From: Blattabacterium cuenoti
GTDB taxonomy: Bacteria > Bacteroidota > Bacteroidia > Flavobacteriales > Blattabacteriaceae
Length of the DNA stretch: 64,000 nt
Direction of reading: 5' to 3'
NCBI RefSeq assembly: GCF_014251695.1
Contig: NZ_CP059195.1
Span: forward strand, 124,001 to 188,000
Made by a program: the position numbers and the translations under genes. A model generated the notes under the pieces. It was not told the DNA's origin. It was given only the letters and a program-made list of their open reading frames with translations, and ran no database searches. Below are positions 28,152-37,997 of this stretch, piece by piece. Position 1 is the stretch's first letter. The number at the start of each line of letters is the position of its first letter.

Positions 28152-28839
28152 ATATTTTTTTTTTTTTATTTATGATCATTTTTAAAAATATAGGCAAAGT
28201 TGTAATTAATATAATCAATAAAATAATCCATTCAAGATGATTTTTTAATTCCGGAAAATTTTTATCTAAATAATGTCCAGATAACATGATAGAAAAAGTC
28301 CAAGCAAGTGCTCCAATAATATTATATATCATAAATTTTTTGAAATCTATACGAATAGCTCCTGCTACAATAGGAGCAAAAGAACGAAACATAGGTAGAA
28401 AACGACTCATAATCAGGGCCGTCGTTTTGTATTTATTATAAAATAATTGAGCTAAAATTAAATGTTTTTTCTTAAAAAAAAAGGAATCCTTTTTTTTATA
28501 TAACAGTTTTCCAGATTTATATCCTAACCAGTATCCTTGCATATTCCCAAGAATAGCTACACCTGCTACGATTAAAATGATCACAAAAAAAGGGACATTA
28601 TAAAAATTTTTGCATAAATCTTCCCCAAAAATTCCAGCAGTAAATAATAAAGAATCTCCAGGTAAGAAAAAACCTATAAAAAGTCCTGTTTCAGCAAAAA
28701 CAATAGCTAAAATAATAAATAAAGCTGTGTTTCCGAAATATAAAAATATCCATCTAGGATTAAATAAATGTTGAAAAAAATCCCAAATATCTGACATTTT
28801 ACAAATATGATAATGAAAATCAAAGTTAAATATTTCCAT
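28144..28839 (-). CDS. DedA family membrane protein
   Basis: A 231-residue polytopic protein of the DedA/VTT family. Members act in membrane homeostasis and some flip undecaprenyl-phosphate or phosphatidylethanolamine. The family motifs are visible: ETGLFIGFFLPGDSLLFTAG at about 51-70 and SRFLPMFRSFAPIVAGA at about 144-160, with about five hydrophobic segments. The C-terminal NKKKKIFI is encoded across a run of 13 T at 28155-28167 (plus strand), so the tail length may vary. The substrate is unknown. Confidence 0.9.
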   Translation of the reverse strand: MEIFNFDFHYHICKMSDIWDFFQHLFNPRWIFLYFGNTALFIILAIVFAETGLFIGFFLPGDSLLFTAGIFGEDLCKNFYNVPFFVIILIVAGVAILGNMQGYWLGYKSGKLLYKKKDSFFFKKKHLILAQLFYNKYKTTALIMSRFLPMFRSFAPIVAGAIRIDFKKFMIYNIIGALAWTFSIMLSGHYLDKNFPELKNHLEWIILLIILITTLPIFLKMIINKKKKIFI

Positions 28840-28915
28840 TTTTTAGTTTTTATAAAAAATAAAAATATTTATTTTCATACTTTTATATTCAAAAAAACTA
28901 ATATATTCTTTATTT

Positions 28916-29035
28916 ATGGAGTATTTATTTAAATTTATTAATATTTTAGGATGGGTTCCTAATATATTATTTTTCATAATAGGTTTTACTTTTATCATTT
29001 TTTGGTTATGCAAAATATTTTATTTTATTGATTAA
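28916..29035 (+). CDS. Small single-pass membrane protein ORF
   Basis: A 39-residue ORF, MEYLFKFINILGWVPNILFF followed by a hydrophobic stretch IIGFTFIIFWLCKIFYFID. It has an ATG start, one membrane helix (about 17-36) and fills the gap between dedA and aroB on aroB's strand, 33 bases upstream. The W-N-hydrophobic-W-hydrophobic-FD pattern recalls the C-terminal half of a short flavobacterial family (DUF6341, from memory). It may be a shortened relic of it or chance. Confidence 0.4.
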   Translation: MEYLFKFINILGWVPNILFFIIGFTFIIFWLCKIFYFID

Positions 29036-29040
29036 TTGGT

Positions 29041-29048
29041 TAATTTTG
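29041..29048 (+). promoter_or_regulatory. Possible -7 box (TAATTTTG) for aroB
   Basis: Exact TAnnTTTG match ending 20 bases before the aroB ATG. No TTTG lies at the expected -33 spacing. Confidence 0.35.
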
Positions 29049-29068
29049 TTAAACGAAGCTAAATTCAA

Positions 29069-30136
29069 ATGAAAAAAAGGGAAGAATTCATATATTTTAA
29101 TGATGTAGCTTATAACATGCTTAAAAATTATTTATTACATAAAGTAGATTCCATAAAAAATATATTCATTCTAGTAGATGATATCACCTTCACACATTGC
29201 CTCCCCATTCTTTTTCATCATATAAATTTTTTAAAAAAATCTAATCTTATTAAAATAAAATCAGGAGAAAAAGAAAAAAATATTTATACGTGTGTTAAAA
29301 TATGTAAAAATCTAGAAAAATTTAAAGCCAATAGAAAAAGTTTAATTTTAAATTTAGGAGGAGGAGTTATAACAGATATTGGAGGATTTGTTGCCTCCAT
29401 ATTCAAACGAGGTATTCGTTTTATTAATATTCCTACAACTTTATTAGGGATGGTTGATGCCGCTATAGGATATAAAACTGGGGTCAATTTAGATTCTATA
29501 AAAAATGAAATAGGCACTTTTTATGTTCCAGAATTTTTAATCATAGATCCTATCTTTCTAAAAACACTTCCGAAGAAAGAAATTTTTTCTGGAATGGCAG
29601 AAATGTTCAAACATGGGTTAATAGCCGATAAAAATTTTTGGAAAAAAATGAATCAAATACAAATAGATATCATTAAAAATGAAAATGAATGGAGTCAATT
29701 AATTCATAAATCTATATTAATTAAACAAAAAATTGTAGATAAAGATCCTAAAGAAAAAGGATTAAGAAAAATTCTTAATTTTGGACATACTATAGGACAT
29801 GCTTTAGAAAGTTATTTTATGGATATAAACAAAATGATACATGGGATTGCTGTTATTATGGGAATGATATATGAATCATGGATTTCCTACAAAATTAATG
29901 GTTTATCTATATCGGATTATAAAGAAATCCGATCTACACTTTATAAATTATATACAATAGAGAATCATAAAAATCATATTTCTAATTTAGAAATTAACAA
30001 ATTATTGTTGATTATGGAACATGATAAAAAAAATGAAAAAAATAAAATTCAATTTTCTTTATTAAAAGAAATAGGAAAATGTTCATATAATTGTCAGGTT
30101 TCGTCTTCCTTGATTAAGGAAAGTTTTTTAACCTAA
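29069..30136 (+). CDS. aroB: 3-dehydroquinate synthase
   Basis: Second step of the shikimate pathway to aromatic amino acids; NAD- and metal-dependent. It has 355 residues. The NAD/substrate core shows NLGGGVITDIGGFVASIFKRG at about 94-114, NIPTTLLGMVDAAIGYKTGVN, the metal ligand in GMAEMFKHGLI and the conserved LNFGHTIGHALES at about 237-249. The other shikimate genes lie outside this window. Confidence 0.95.
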   Translation: MKKREEFIYFNDVAYNMLKNYLLHKVDSIKNIFILVDDITFTHCLPILFHHINFLKKSNLIKIKSGEKEKNIYTCVKICKNLEKFKANRKSLILNLGGGVITDIGGFVASIFKRGIRFINIPTTLLGMVDAAIGYKTGVNLDSIKNEIGTFYVPEFLIIDPIFLKTLPKKEIFSGMAEMFKHGLIADKNFWKKMNQIQIDIIKNENEWSQLIHKSILIKQKIVDKDPKEKGLRKILNFGHTIGHALESYFMDINKMIHGIAVIMGMIYESWISYKINGLSISDYKEIRSTLYKLYTIENHKNHISNLEINKLLLIMEHDKKNEKNKIQFSLLKEIGKCSYNCQVSSSLIKESFLT

Positions 30137-30172
30137 ATGTTTTAATTCATTAATTAATATTTTTCAAAAAAA

Positions 30173-32644
30173 ATGAGTGAAAGTGAAGGAGAAAAAGAAA
30201 AATTGATTTCAATTAATATTGAAGATGAAATGAAATCATCTTACATAGATTATTCTATGTCTGTTATTGTATCTAGAGCTCTTCCTGATGTTAGAGATGG
30301 ATTAAAACCTGTACACAGAAGAGTACTTTATGGAATGTATCAATTAGGAATTCTTTCTAACAGTTCTTATAAAAAATCGGCTCGTATTGTTGGAGAAGTA
30401 TTGGGGAAATATCATCCACATGGAGATGTTTCTGTTTATGATACGATGGTTCGTATGACTCAAAAATGGACATTACGTTATCCATTAATAGATGGACAAG
30501 GAAATTTTGGATCACTGGATGCCGATCCTCCGGCAGCTATGCGTTATACAGAAGTTAAAATGAAAAAAATATCTGAAGAGATGTTGTTGGATATTAAAAA
30601 AGAAACAGTGATTATGCAATTAAACTTTGATGATTCTTTAGAAGAACCAACCGTTTTACCTACACGAATTCCCAATCTTTTAATTAATGGATCTTCTGGT
30701 ATTGCAGTAGGAATGGCTACTAATATCCCTCCTCATAATTTAAAAGAAACGATAAATGCTATTTGTGCTTATATAGATAATAATAATCTATCTATAGAAC
30801 AGATTATGAAACATATCAAAGCTCCTGATTTTCCTACAGGAGGGATCATTTATGGATATGATGGAGTTAAAAACGCTTTTTATACCGGTAAAGGACGTAT
30901 TATTTTACGTGCGAAAGTCCATTTTGAAGAAATTCATGATAGACAATGTATTATTGTAGATGAAATTCCTTACCAAGTCAATAAAGCTGATATGATTGCT
31001 CGTACTGTGGAATTGATGAAAGTAGGAAAGATGGAAGGTCTTTATCAAATTCGAGACGAATCTGATAGAAATGGATTACGTATTGTCTACATTTTGAAAC
31101 AAAATACAAACCCTAATATCCTATTGAATAAATTATTTCAATACACTTCTTTACAAACTTATTTTAATGTCAATAATATAGCTCTAGTTAACGGGAAACC
31201 TATTCAATTAAATATAAAAAGTATTATTCAACACTTTGTCGATCACAGACATAATGTTATTATTTCCCGTACTCAATACGAACTAAAAAAGTGTCAAAAT
31301 CGTGTTCATATTTTGTTAGGTTTTTTGAAAATCATAGATCATTTAGATATCATGATTCAATTAATTAAAAGGGCCCAAAATCATTATGATGCTTGTGATA
31401 AATTGATTAAAAAATTTAAAATATCACAAAATCAATCTAAATCTATTTTAGAAATGAAATTACAAGGCCTAACATCTTTAGAAATAAAAAAACTTAAAAA
31501 AGAATATGACGAACTTATTAAAAAAATAGAGTTTTTTAAAAATGTTTTGAACGAACATTACACAAGAACTAAAATTATTAAAGAAGAACTTTTAGATATA
31601 AGAAAAAAGTACCAAGATAAACGTCGTACACAAATTGATTATTCAGGAGATAAGGTTAATATAGAAGATCTAATTGAAAATGAACAGGTAGTTCTTACAA
31701 TTTCCCATGCAGGTTATATTAAGAGAACGTCCTTATCAGAATACAAACGTCAAGGAAGAGGAGGAGTGGGAAATAGAGGGGCTACTGCTAGAGAATCAGA
31801 TTTTTTCAAACATTTGCTTATAGCAACCAATCATCAGTATTTACTTTTTTTTACAGAAAAAGGAAAATGTTTTTGGCTAAGAGTATATGAAATTCCAGAA
31901 GGATCCAAAATTTCTAAGGGTAGAGCAATACAAAATATTATTCATCTTCAACAAGATGATAAAGTTAATACTTATATATTAACAGGAGATCTCACTAATA
32001 AAAAGTATGTAAAAGATTATTATGTGATGATGATTACGCAAAAAGGTATTATTAAAAAAACATCTTTAGAGAATTATTCTCGTCCTAGAAAAGATGGGAT
32101 AAATGCTATTGTGATTCGGAAAGGAGATTCCTTGCTGAAAGCAATTCTAACTAAGGGAGATAGCCATGTCTTTATTGCTATTAAAAGTGGAAGAATAATT
32201 CGTTTTTTAGAAAATCAAGTTCGTTCAACTGGAAGAACTTCTTCTGGTGTTATAGGAATTCATACAAATAATAAAGATTTGGTTATTGGAATGATATGTG
32301 TAGATGTAGAAGGAAAAGAAAAAGGACATTTGTTAGTAGTTTCTGAAAAAGGATTTGGAAAAAGATCCCATATAAAAGATTATCGTATAACCAATCGTGG
32401 GGGAAAAGGAATTAAAACAATAAATATAACTCAAAAAACAGGGAATTTAATTTCCATTAAATATGTTACGGATCAAGATGATTTGATGATTATTAAAAAA
32501 TCAGGAATTATTATACGTATTCCTATATCAGATATAAGAGTTATGGGAAGAACTACTCAAGGAGTGAGATTAATTAATCTTAAAAAAAACGATGCTATAG
32601 CTGATGTAGCGAAAGTTTATAAACCTATTATGAAATTTCATTAA
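30173..32644 (+). CDS. gyrA: DNA gyrase subunit A
   Basis: Breakage-reunion subunit of gyrase. It has 823 residues. The catalytic Tyr is Y125 in [12 protein letters not shown]. The C-terminal beta-pinwheel (about 500-815) carries the GyrA-box-like [10 protein letters not shown] that gives negative supercoiling. In the quinolone-contact helix [10 protein letters not shown] (81-90) the residue equivalent to E. coli Ser83 is Val86. The last 17 bases overlap the convergent protease gene. gyrB is not in the window. Confidence 0.97.
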   Translation: MSESEGEKEKLISINIEDEMKSSYIDYSMSVIVSRALPDVRDGLKPVHRRVLYGMYQLGILSNSSYKKSARIVGEVLGKYHPHGDVSVYDTMVRMTQKWTLRYPLIDGQGNFGSLDADPPAAMRYTEVKMKKISEEMLLDIKKETVIMQLNFDDSLEEPTVLPTRIPNLLINGSSGIAVGMATNIPPHNLKETINAICAYIDNNNLSIEQIMKHIKAPDFPTGGIIYGYDGVKNAFYTGKGRIILRAKVHFEEIHDRQCIIVDEIPYQVNKADMIARTVELMKVGKMEGLYQIRDESDRNGLRIVYILKQNTNPNILLNKLFQYTSLQTYFNVNNIALVNGKPIQLNIKSIIQHFVDHRHNVIISRTQYELKKCQNRVHILLGFLKIIDHLDIMIQLIKRAQNHYDACDKLIKKFKISQNQSKSILEMKLQGLTSLEIKKLKKEYDELIKKIEFFKNVLNEHYTRTKIIKEELLDIRKKYQDKRRTQIDYSGDKVNIEDLIENEQVVLTISHAGYIKRTSLSEYKRQGRGGVGNRGATARESDFFKHLLIATNHQYLLFFTEKGKCFWLRVYEIPEGSKISKGRAIQNIIHLQQDDKVNTYILTGDLTNKKYVKDYYVMMITQKGIIKKTSLENYSRPRKDGINAIVIRKGDSLLKAILTKGDSHVFIAIKSGRIIRFLENQVRSTGRTSSGVIGIHTNNKDLVIGMICVDVEGKEKGHLLVVSEKGFGKRSHIKDYRITNRGGKGIKTINITQKTGNLISIKYVTDQDDLMIIKKSGIIIRIPISDIRVMGRTTQGVRLINLKKNDAIADVAKVYKPIMKFH

Positions 32645-34745
32645 AATCTCGTAATATATTGATACATTCTGCTATATAAAAATCTTTTGTAATATTTTTT
32701 TTCCATTCTTTTTGTTCTTCTGATTCTTTTGTATTGAAAATTATTTTGTAATAGGGGGGAAAGGATTGTAATCCATATATATTCATATAGTTTTTTAATT
32801 TTTTTAAATTTTCATTTCTTTTTTTTATTTTTAAATTTTCATAATAAAATTCTTCCCAATTTAAAGACAATTGTTTTTCATTTGAAAATTTTTTTTCTAA
32901 TGATTGTATGATTTTATAAATAGTCATAAAATCTTTACTTTTTTTCAAACGTTTTATGCTTTTATGTTTAATCTTTTCTAAAAAAAAATTATTATAATAA
33001 GAATAAAGGGAAGGAACAGGATCCGTGCAATCCCATTTCATGGGGTTCCTTTTATTTTTTTCCATATATTTTAAAAAAATATTTGTCATATTACTTGGAA
33101 TGACTATATCGGAATTTACTCCCTTTAATTGAGTAGAACTACCATTTACACGATAAAATTTATTGATAGTAAATTTTAATGTTCCTAATTTTTCTTTATG
33201 AAATGAAAATCGATTTAATGGATAAAGTGTTTGTACAGTTCCCTTTCCATATGTCTGAGTACTCCCAACAATAATTCCTCTTTTATAATCTGCTATAGCA
33301 GAAGCTAGAATTTCAGAAGCAGAAGCAGATAATTCGTTCACAAGAATAACTAGGGGCCCTGTCCATAGAATTTTATTTTCGTTACTTTTGAGTATCTTTT
33401 TTTTTCTGTTAGGTTTTCCTATTTGTACGATAGGAACTTTTCCTAAAAAAAAACCAGCAATTTTGATTACAGTATCTAAAGATCCTCCTCCATTATTTCT
33501 AATATCTATCAGGATTCCTTTTATATTTTCTTTTTTTAGTTCTTGAATAATTTTTTTTATATCTTTAGCTGCATTTCTTCCATTTTTATTTTCAGGATTA
33601 AAATAAAATTCTGGTAAACAGATTAATCCATATTTATCTTGATCTTTATCCAATATTATAACACTTTTTGCAAAAATTTCTTTTTTTTCAATTATCTCTC
33701 TAATGAGAATCACTTCTTCTATAGATCCATTTTTTTTTTGAATAATTAATTTTACTTTAGTGCCTTTTTCCCCTCTTATTAAACGAATCGAATTTTCTAA
33801 TAACATTCCTACAATATTTTTCGATTCTGAGTTTAGGTTTTTGGCTACTCGTATGATTTTATCTCCTATTTCTATTTTTTTGCTTTTCCACGCAGGGCCA
33901 CCAACAATGAGTTTCACAATAGTGGGAAATCCTTTATCATCTTGTAATTCAACACCAATTCCTTCTGTTTGTCCAGATATGTTAAAATCAAAAATTTCTT
34001 TTTCCTTAGGAGAAAAATAATTAGTATGAGGATCATATTGAGAAGTTATAGTATTAACATATATAGAAAACCATTCAGATTCTTTTTTTATTTTTAATAT
34101 TCTGAAATATTCCTGAATATATTTTTCTACTTTTTTCCTTGATTTTTTTTCGTTTTTAAAAAATGTATTTTTCCAATTCTTTTTTTGGGGAATCCAGTTT
34201 TTTTTTTGATTTTTTAAAGTTATTATTTCTAATAAAGTCAAATATTTTAAATGTTTTCTCCATTTTTCAATCCATTTTTTTTTATTTTTTGGATAAAAAA
34301 ATTTTTGTTTTCCAAGTATGTATATTTCTTTTTTATTAAAATCAAAAGATGTTTTTAATATTTTAAAACATATAGATTCTGCTTCTTCTACTCTTTGAAA
34401 AAAACGTTTCATAACAATATTAAAAAAAGTAGGATCTCCATGAACCCAAAAATCGTCTATTTTTTCTCGATATAAAGAAAGATCTTCTACATCTTTTTGT
34501 ATAAAAAAACGTTTTTGATTGTCTAATTTTTCAAAATATTTATTATATACTTTTTGTGAAAAATCATTATCTGTAGGAATCGGATTTGGATGTAAAAAGG
34601 AAAGTGTTTTATATATTGTTTTGAGTACTATACGATACTTTTCCTGTTCTTCTACTAATGGAGAACAGAAACTTAATGAAGAAATCAGAAATAAACCAAT
34701 TATTATATATCTAATATTATTTAATTTTTTTATTTTAATATTCAC
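32628..34745 (-). CDS. Carboxy-terminal processing protease (Prc/CtpA, peptidase S41)
   Basis: A periplasmic serine protease of the long Prc/Tsp type, about 705 residues. The N-terminus has a basic segment and a hydrophobic signal ([15 protein letters not shown]). A PDZ domain covers about 235-330, and the S41 core has [24 protein letters not shown] (catalytic Ser) and [12 protein letters not shown] (catalytic Lys). A C-terminal DUF3340-like tail follows. The open frame extends to a TTG at 34775, but the GTG at 34745 gives a better signal peptide; I chose it with modest confidence. Likely role: maturing or degrading envelope proteins. Confidence 0.9.
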   Translation of the reverse strand: MNIKIKKLNNIRYIIIGLFLISSLSFCSPLVEEQEKYRIVLKTIYKTLSFLHPNPIPTDNDFSQKVYNKYFEKLDNQKRFFIQKDVEDLSLYREKIDDFWVHGDPTFFNIVMKRFFQRVEEAESICFKILKTSFDFNKKEIYILGKQKFFYPKNKKKWIEKWRKHLKYLTLLEIITLKNQKKNWIPQKKNWKNTFFKNEKKSRKKVEKYIQEYFRILKIKKESEWFSIYVNTITSQYDPHTNYFSPKEKEIFDFNISGQTEGIGVELQDDKGFPTIVKLIVGGPAWKSKKIEIGDKIIRVAKNLNSESKNIVGMLLENSIRLIRGEKGTKVKLIIQKKNGSIEEVILIREIIEKKEIFAKSVIILDKDQDKYGLICLPEFYFNPENKNGRNAAKDIKKIIQELKKENIKGILIDIRNNGGGSLDTVIKIAGFFLGKVPIVQIGKPNRKKKILKSNENKILWTGPLVILVNELSASASEILASAIADYKRGIIVGSTQTYGKGTVQTLYPLNRFSFHKEKLGTLKFTINKFYRVNGSSTQLKGVNSDIVIPSNMTNIFLKYMEKNKRNPMKWDCTDPVPSLYSYYNNFFLEKIKHKSIKRLKKSKDFMTIYKIIQSLEKKFSNEKQLSLNWEEFYYENLKIKKRNENLKKLKNYMNIYGLQSFPPYYKIIFNTKESEEQKEWKKNITKDFYIAECINILRDFNEIS

Positions 34746-34810
34746 AATTATGTTTTGATTGAAAAATATCAGCAAAATTATATATAAATAGCTTTTTTAT
34801 GTAATGAAAA

Positions 34811-35638
34811 ATGAATAATAAACCAATTATTTTAGTAACAAATGATGATGGAATTATAGCTCCAGGAATTAGAGCCCTTGTTCATTCTATGAACCTTTTG
34901 GGAGATGTATATGTAGTTGCTCCAAATAAACCTAAATCTGGAATAGGACATGCAATAACAATGAATACAATATTATATTGTGATTCTGTAAATATAGATA
35001 ATGGAAATCAAAAAGAATGGGAATGTTCTGGAACTCCAGTAGATTGTGTGAAATTAGCAATTAGCGAGATTCTTCCAAGAAAACCTGATATTTGTGTATC
35101 AGGAATTAATCATGGTTCAAATTCTTCTATAAATATTATGTATTCTGGAACGGTTTCTGCTGTTATTGAAGCAAGCATAGAGGGAATTCCATCTGTTGGA
35201 TTTTCTCTTATGGATTTTGATTGGAATGCGGATTTTGAACCATCCAAAAAATATGTATATCAGATTGTAAAAAAAATTCTTTATAATCCTATCCCTGAAA
35301 AAATAATCACTTTAAATGTTAATATTCCTAAATTAAAAAAAGAACAAATCAAAGGAATTAAAATATGTCGACAAGCAGAGTCTAAATGGATAGAAAGTTT
35401 CGATAAACGTTATAATCCTAAAGGAAGAACTTATTATTGGTTAGTAGGAGATTTTATGAATTTAGATGACAAGGTGGATACAGATGAATGGGCATTAAAA
35501 AATGGATATGTATCCATAGTTCCTATTCAATTTGATTTAACAAATTATGGTATATTAAATCTTTTAAAATCTTGGAATTTTATTTTATTATTTTTTTTTT
35601 TTTATAGATATATAGTTTATTCTGAATTTGAATATTAA
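34811..35638 (+). CDS. surE: 5'/3'-nucleotidase SurE
   Basis: A metal-dependent survival-protein nucleotidase acting on nucleoside monophosphates. It has 275 residues. The metal-binding N-terminus is ILVTNDDGIIAPGI, followed by PNKPKSGIGHAITM, WECSGTPVDCVKLA and CVSGINHGSNSSINIMYSGT. Relatives usually end near the equivalent of LLKSWNF; here an extra hydrophobic tail (ILLFFFFYRYIVYSEFEY) is encoded through a 13-T run at 35591-35603. The tail overlaps the ruvB start by 11 bases. Confidence 0.93.
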   Translation: MNNKPIILVTNDDGIIAPGIRALVHSMNLLGDVYVVAPNKPKSGIGHAITMNTILYCDSVNIDNGNQKEWECSGTPVDCVKLAISEILPRKPDICVSGINHGSNSSINIMYSGTVSAVIEASIEGIPSVGFSLMDFDWNADFEPSKKYVYQIVKKILYNPIPEKIITLNVNIPKLKKEQIKGIKICRQAESKWIESFDKRYNPKGRTYYWLVGDFMNLDDKVDTDEWALKNGYVSIVPIQFDLTNYGILNLLKSWNFILLFFFFYRYIVYSEFEY

Positions 35639-36620
35639 AACGTATAATATAGTGTCATATTTTTTAGAAGGATCTTTAAATCCCCAAACAATCCAAGATT
35701 TTATTGGACAATATGAGATATTGGATAATCTGAAAATTTTTATTCAGGCTGCTAAAAAAAGAAAAGAAGCTTTAGATCATATTTTATTTCATGGGCCTCC
35801 AGGATTGGGAAAAACAACACTTGCTCATATTGTGGCTAACGAATTATGTGTTAATATCACTGTAACTTCAGGATCTGTTTTAGATAAACCTGGAGATTTA
35901 GCTGGGTTATTGATTCATTTAAAAATAAACGATGTAATTTTTATTGATGAAATTCATCGTCTTTCTCCAATAGTTGAGGAATATTTGTATTCAGCTATGG
36001 AAAATTATAAAATAGATATTATCATAGATTCTGGATCTAATGCTAAATCAGTACAAATAGATTTATCTCCTTTTACTTTAGTTGGAGCAACTACAAGATC
36101 TGGTTTACTCACTGCTCCTATGCGTTCTAGATTCGGGATCAATTTTCGTCTTAATTATTATGAAAAAAAATTATTAAATCATATTGTAAATCGTAGTGCA
36201 AAATTCCTAAATATTCCAATTACGGAAGAAGCATCTTATGAGATTGCTAGCAGAAGTCGTGGAACTCCACGTATCGCCAATGCTTTATTACGTAGAATCC
36301 GTGATTTTGCTCAAATTAAAGGGAATGGGACTATTGATATTAACATATGCAATTTGGGATTACAAGCTCTCAATGTTGATAAACATGGATTAGATGAAAT
36401 GGATAATAGGATTCTTTCATATATCATAGATCATTTTAAAGGAGGACCAGTGGGAATCAATACTATAGCGACGGCTGTTAGCGAAAATTCGGATACTATA
36501 GAAGAAGTTTATGAACCTTTTCTAATTCAGGAAGGATATTTAATTAGAACACCTAGAGGGAGAAAAACTACGAAATTAGCTTATAAACATATAAAACAAA
36601 ATTTAAAAAAAATAGACTAA
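35628..36620 (+). CDS. ruvB: Holliday junction branch-migration helicase RuvB
   Basis: AAA+ motor that drives RuvA-bound Holliday junctions. It has 330 residues from a TTG start; a GTG 8 codons later (35652) is the alternative. Walker A is HGPPGLGKTTLAHI at about 54-67, Walker B FIDEIHRL, sensor I GATTRSGLLTAPMRSRFG and the C-terminal winged helix ends GYLIRTPRGRKTTKLAYKH. The N-terminus is shorter than in relatives and no ATG is available because a stop lies 12 bases upstream in frame. Confidence 0.95.
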   Translation: MNIKTYNIVSYFLEGSLNPQTIQDFIGQYEILDNLKIFIQAAKKRKEALDHILFHGPPGLGKTTLAHIVANELCVNITVTSGSVLDKPGDLAGLLIHLKINDVIFIDEIHRLSPIVEEYLYSAMENYKIDIIIDSGSNAKSVQIDLSPFTLVGATTRSGLLTAPMRSRFGINFRLNYYEKKLLNHIVNRSAKFLNIPITEEASYEIASRSRGTPRIANALLRRIRDFAQIKGNGTIDINICNLGLQALNVDKHGLDEMDNRILSYIIDHFKGGPVGINTIATAVSENSDTIEEVYEPFLIQEGYLIRTPRGRKTTKLAYKHIKQNLKKID

Positions 36621-36649
36621 AATATTTTTTATTATATGTTCATAAGAAT

Positions 36650-36657
36650 TAACTTTG
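36650..36657 (+). promoter_or_regulatory. Possible -7 box (TAACTTTG) heading the purine cluster
   Basis: Exact TAnnTTTG match, 30 bases before the purA ATG at 36688. The alternative purA start, a TTG at 36655, would fall inside this box, which supports the ATG. The same octamer precedes the DUF4293 gene and nif3. Confidence 0.4.
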
Positions 36658-36687
36658 TTAAAAGAATCAACATCAAAATGCATAATC

Positions 36688-37983
36688 ATGCCTTCAAATG
36701 TTATTGTTGGCCTCCAATGGGGTGACGAGGGAAAAGGAAAAATAACAGACTTACTTGCTAAAAATTCGGATTATGTAATCCGTTATCAAGGAGGAAATAA
36801 TTCAGGTCATTCTATTCATATTAGAAATCGTTATTTTGTTCTTCATTTAGTTCCTTCTGGAGTGATTTATTCTGGGGTAAAATGTATTATTGGTCCTGGA
36901 GTCGTAATTGATCCTAAATCTTTGATACAAGAAATACAAAATTTAGAATCAATAGGGATTAATACATCTAAAGTATTTATAGCAAAAAGAGCACATATTA
37001 CCATGCCTTATCATCGTTTATTAGATAAATATCAAGAAGAAGCTTTAGGAGATAAATCAATTGGAACTACACAGAAAGGAATAGGTCCTACTTATGAAGA
37101 TAAAATTGCACGTATAGGAATTCGTGTTTTGGATTTATTAAATTTAGAAACTTTTTATAAAAAATTAAAATATAATATTGATCTTAAAAACAAACTTTTT
37201 ATCAAAATTTTTAAAAAAAAACCTCTTATTTTCCAGTCTATTTATGAAGAATACATAGAATATGCAAAAATTCTTTCTGATCGAATTGTTGACGCAGTTT
37301 ATGAAATTCATAATGCTTTTCATAATAAAAAAAAGATTCTGTTTGAAGGGGCTCAAGCTATGTTATTGGATATAAACTATGGAACATATCCATATGTCAC
37401 CACTTCTTCCACTTCTACAGGAGGTGTATGTACAGGGGCCGGAGTGCCTCCTCATTTTTTAAAAAATTTTATAGGAATAACAAAAGCATATTGTACTCGT
37501 GTAGGATTTGGCCCTTTTCCTACAGAAATAAAAAGTGAAATTTGTGATGGAATACGTAAAAAAGGAAATGAATATGGAGCTACTACAAAACGACCAAGAC
37601 GATGTGGATGGTTGGATTTGATAGCTCTTAAATATTCTTGTATGATAAATGGGGTAAATTGTTTAGTTATTACTAAATTAGATGTTTTAAGTGAATTAGA
37701 TATTATTAAAATATGTGTAAAATACAAATATGAGAACAAAATTATTAAATATTTTCCATCTAATATGAAACAAGACGTAAAAGGAATTTATATAGATCAT
37801 CCTGGATGGAAACAAGATATATCTCATATTCATGAATACGAAGATTTACCAAACAATTGTAAAAAATATATTAAATTTATTGAAGATTATTTAAAATTAG
37901 AAGTATTATTAATTTCTGTAGGGTCTGAAAGAAATCAGAATATTATTAAAAATAAGTCTATATTTTTTAGAATTTTTACTTAG
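36688..37983 (+). CDS. purA: Adenylosuccinate synthetase
   Basis: Joins IMP and aspartate with GTP, the first step to AMP. It has 431 residues from ATG 36688, where MPSNVIVGLQWGDEGKGK opens exactly like the family; the open frame continues upstream to a TTG but that segment has no family similarity. GDEGKGK is the GTP loop. TTQKGIGPTYEDKIAR, STSTGGVCTGAGVPP and TKLDVLSEL are also family features. It is the first gene of the rightward purine block and is 14 bases before purB, which acts next. Confidence 0.96.
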   Translation: MPSNVIVGLQWGDEGKGKITDLLAKNSDYVIRYQGGNNSGHSIHIRNRYFVLHLVPSGVIYSGVKCIIGPGVVIDPKSLIQEIQNLESIGINTSKVFIAKRAHITMPYHRLLDKYQEEALGDKSIGTTQKGIGPTYEDKIARIGIRVLDLLNLETFYKKLKYNIDLKNKLFIKIFKKKPLIFQSIYEEYIEYAKILSDRIVDAVYEIHNAFHNKKKILFEGAQAMLLDINYGTYPYVTTSSTSTGGVCTGAGVPPHFLKNFIGITKAYCTRVGFGPFPTEIKSEICDGIRKKGNEYGATTKRPRRCGWLDLIALKYSCMINGVNCLVITKLDVLSELDIIKICVKYKYENKIIKYFPSNMKQDVKGIYIDHPGWKQDISHIHEYEDLPNNCKKYIKFIEDYLKLEVLLISVGSERNQNIIKNKSIFFRIFT

Positions 37984-37997
37984 AAAATATTTTTTGT

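Noticed and set aside
37452-37739. 95-residue ORF antisense to purA
   Set aside because: It mirrors a well-conserved gene; no independent evidence of coding.
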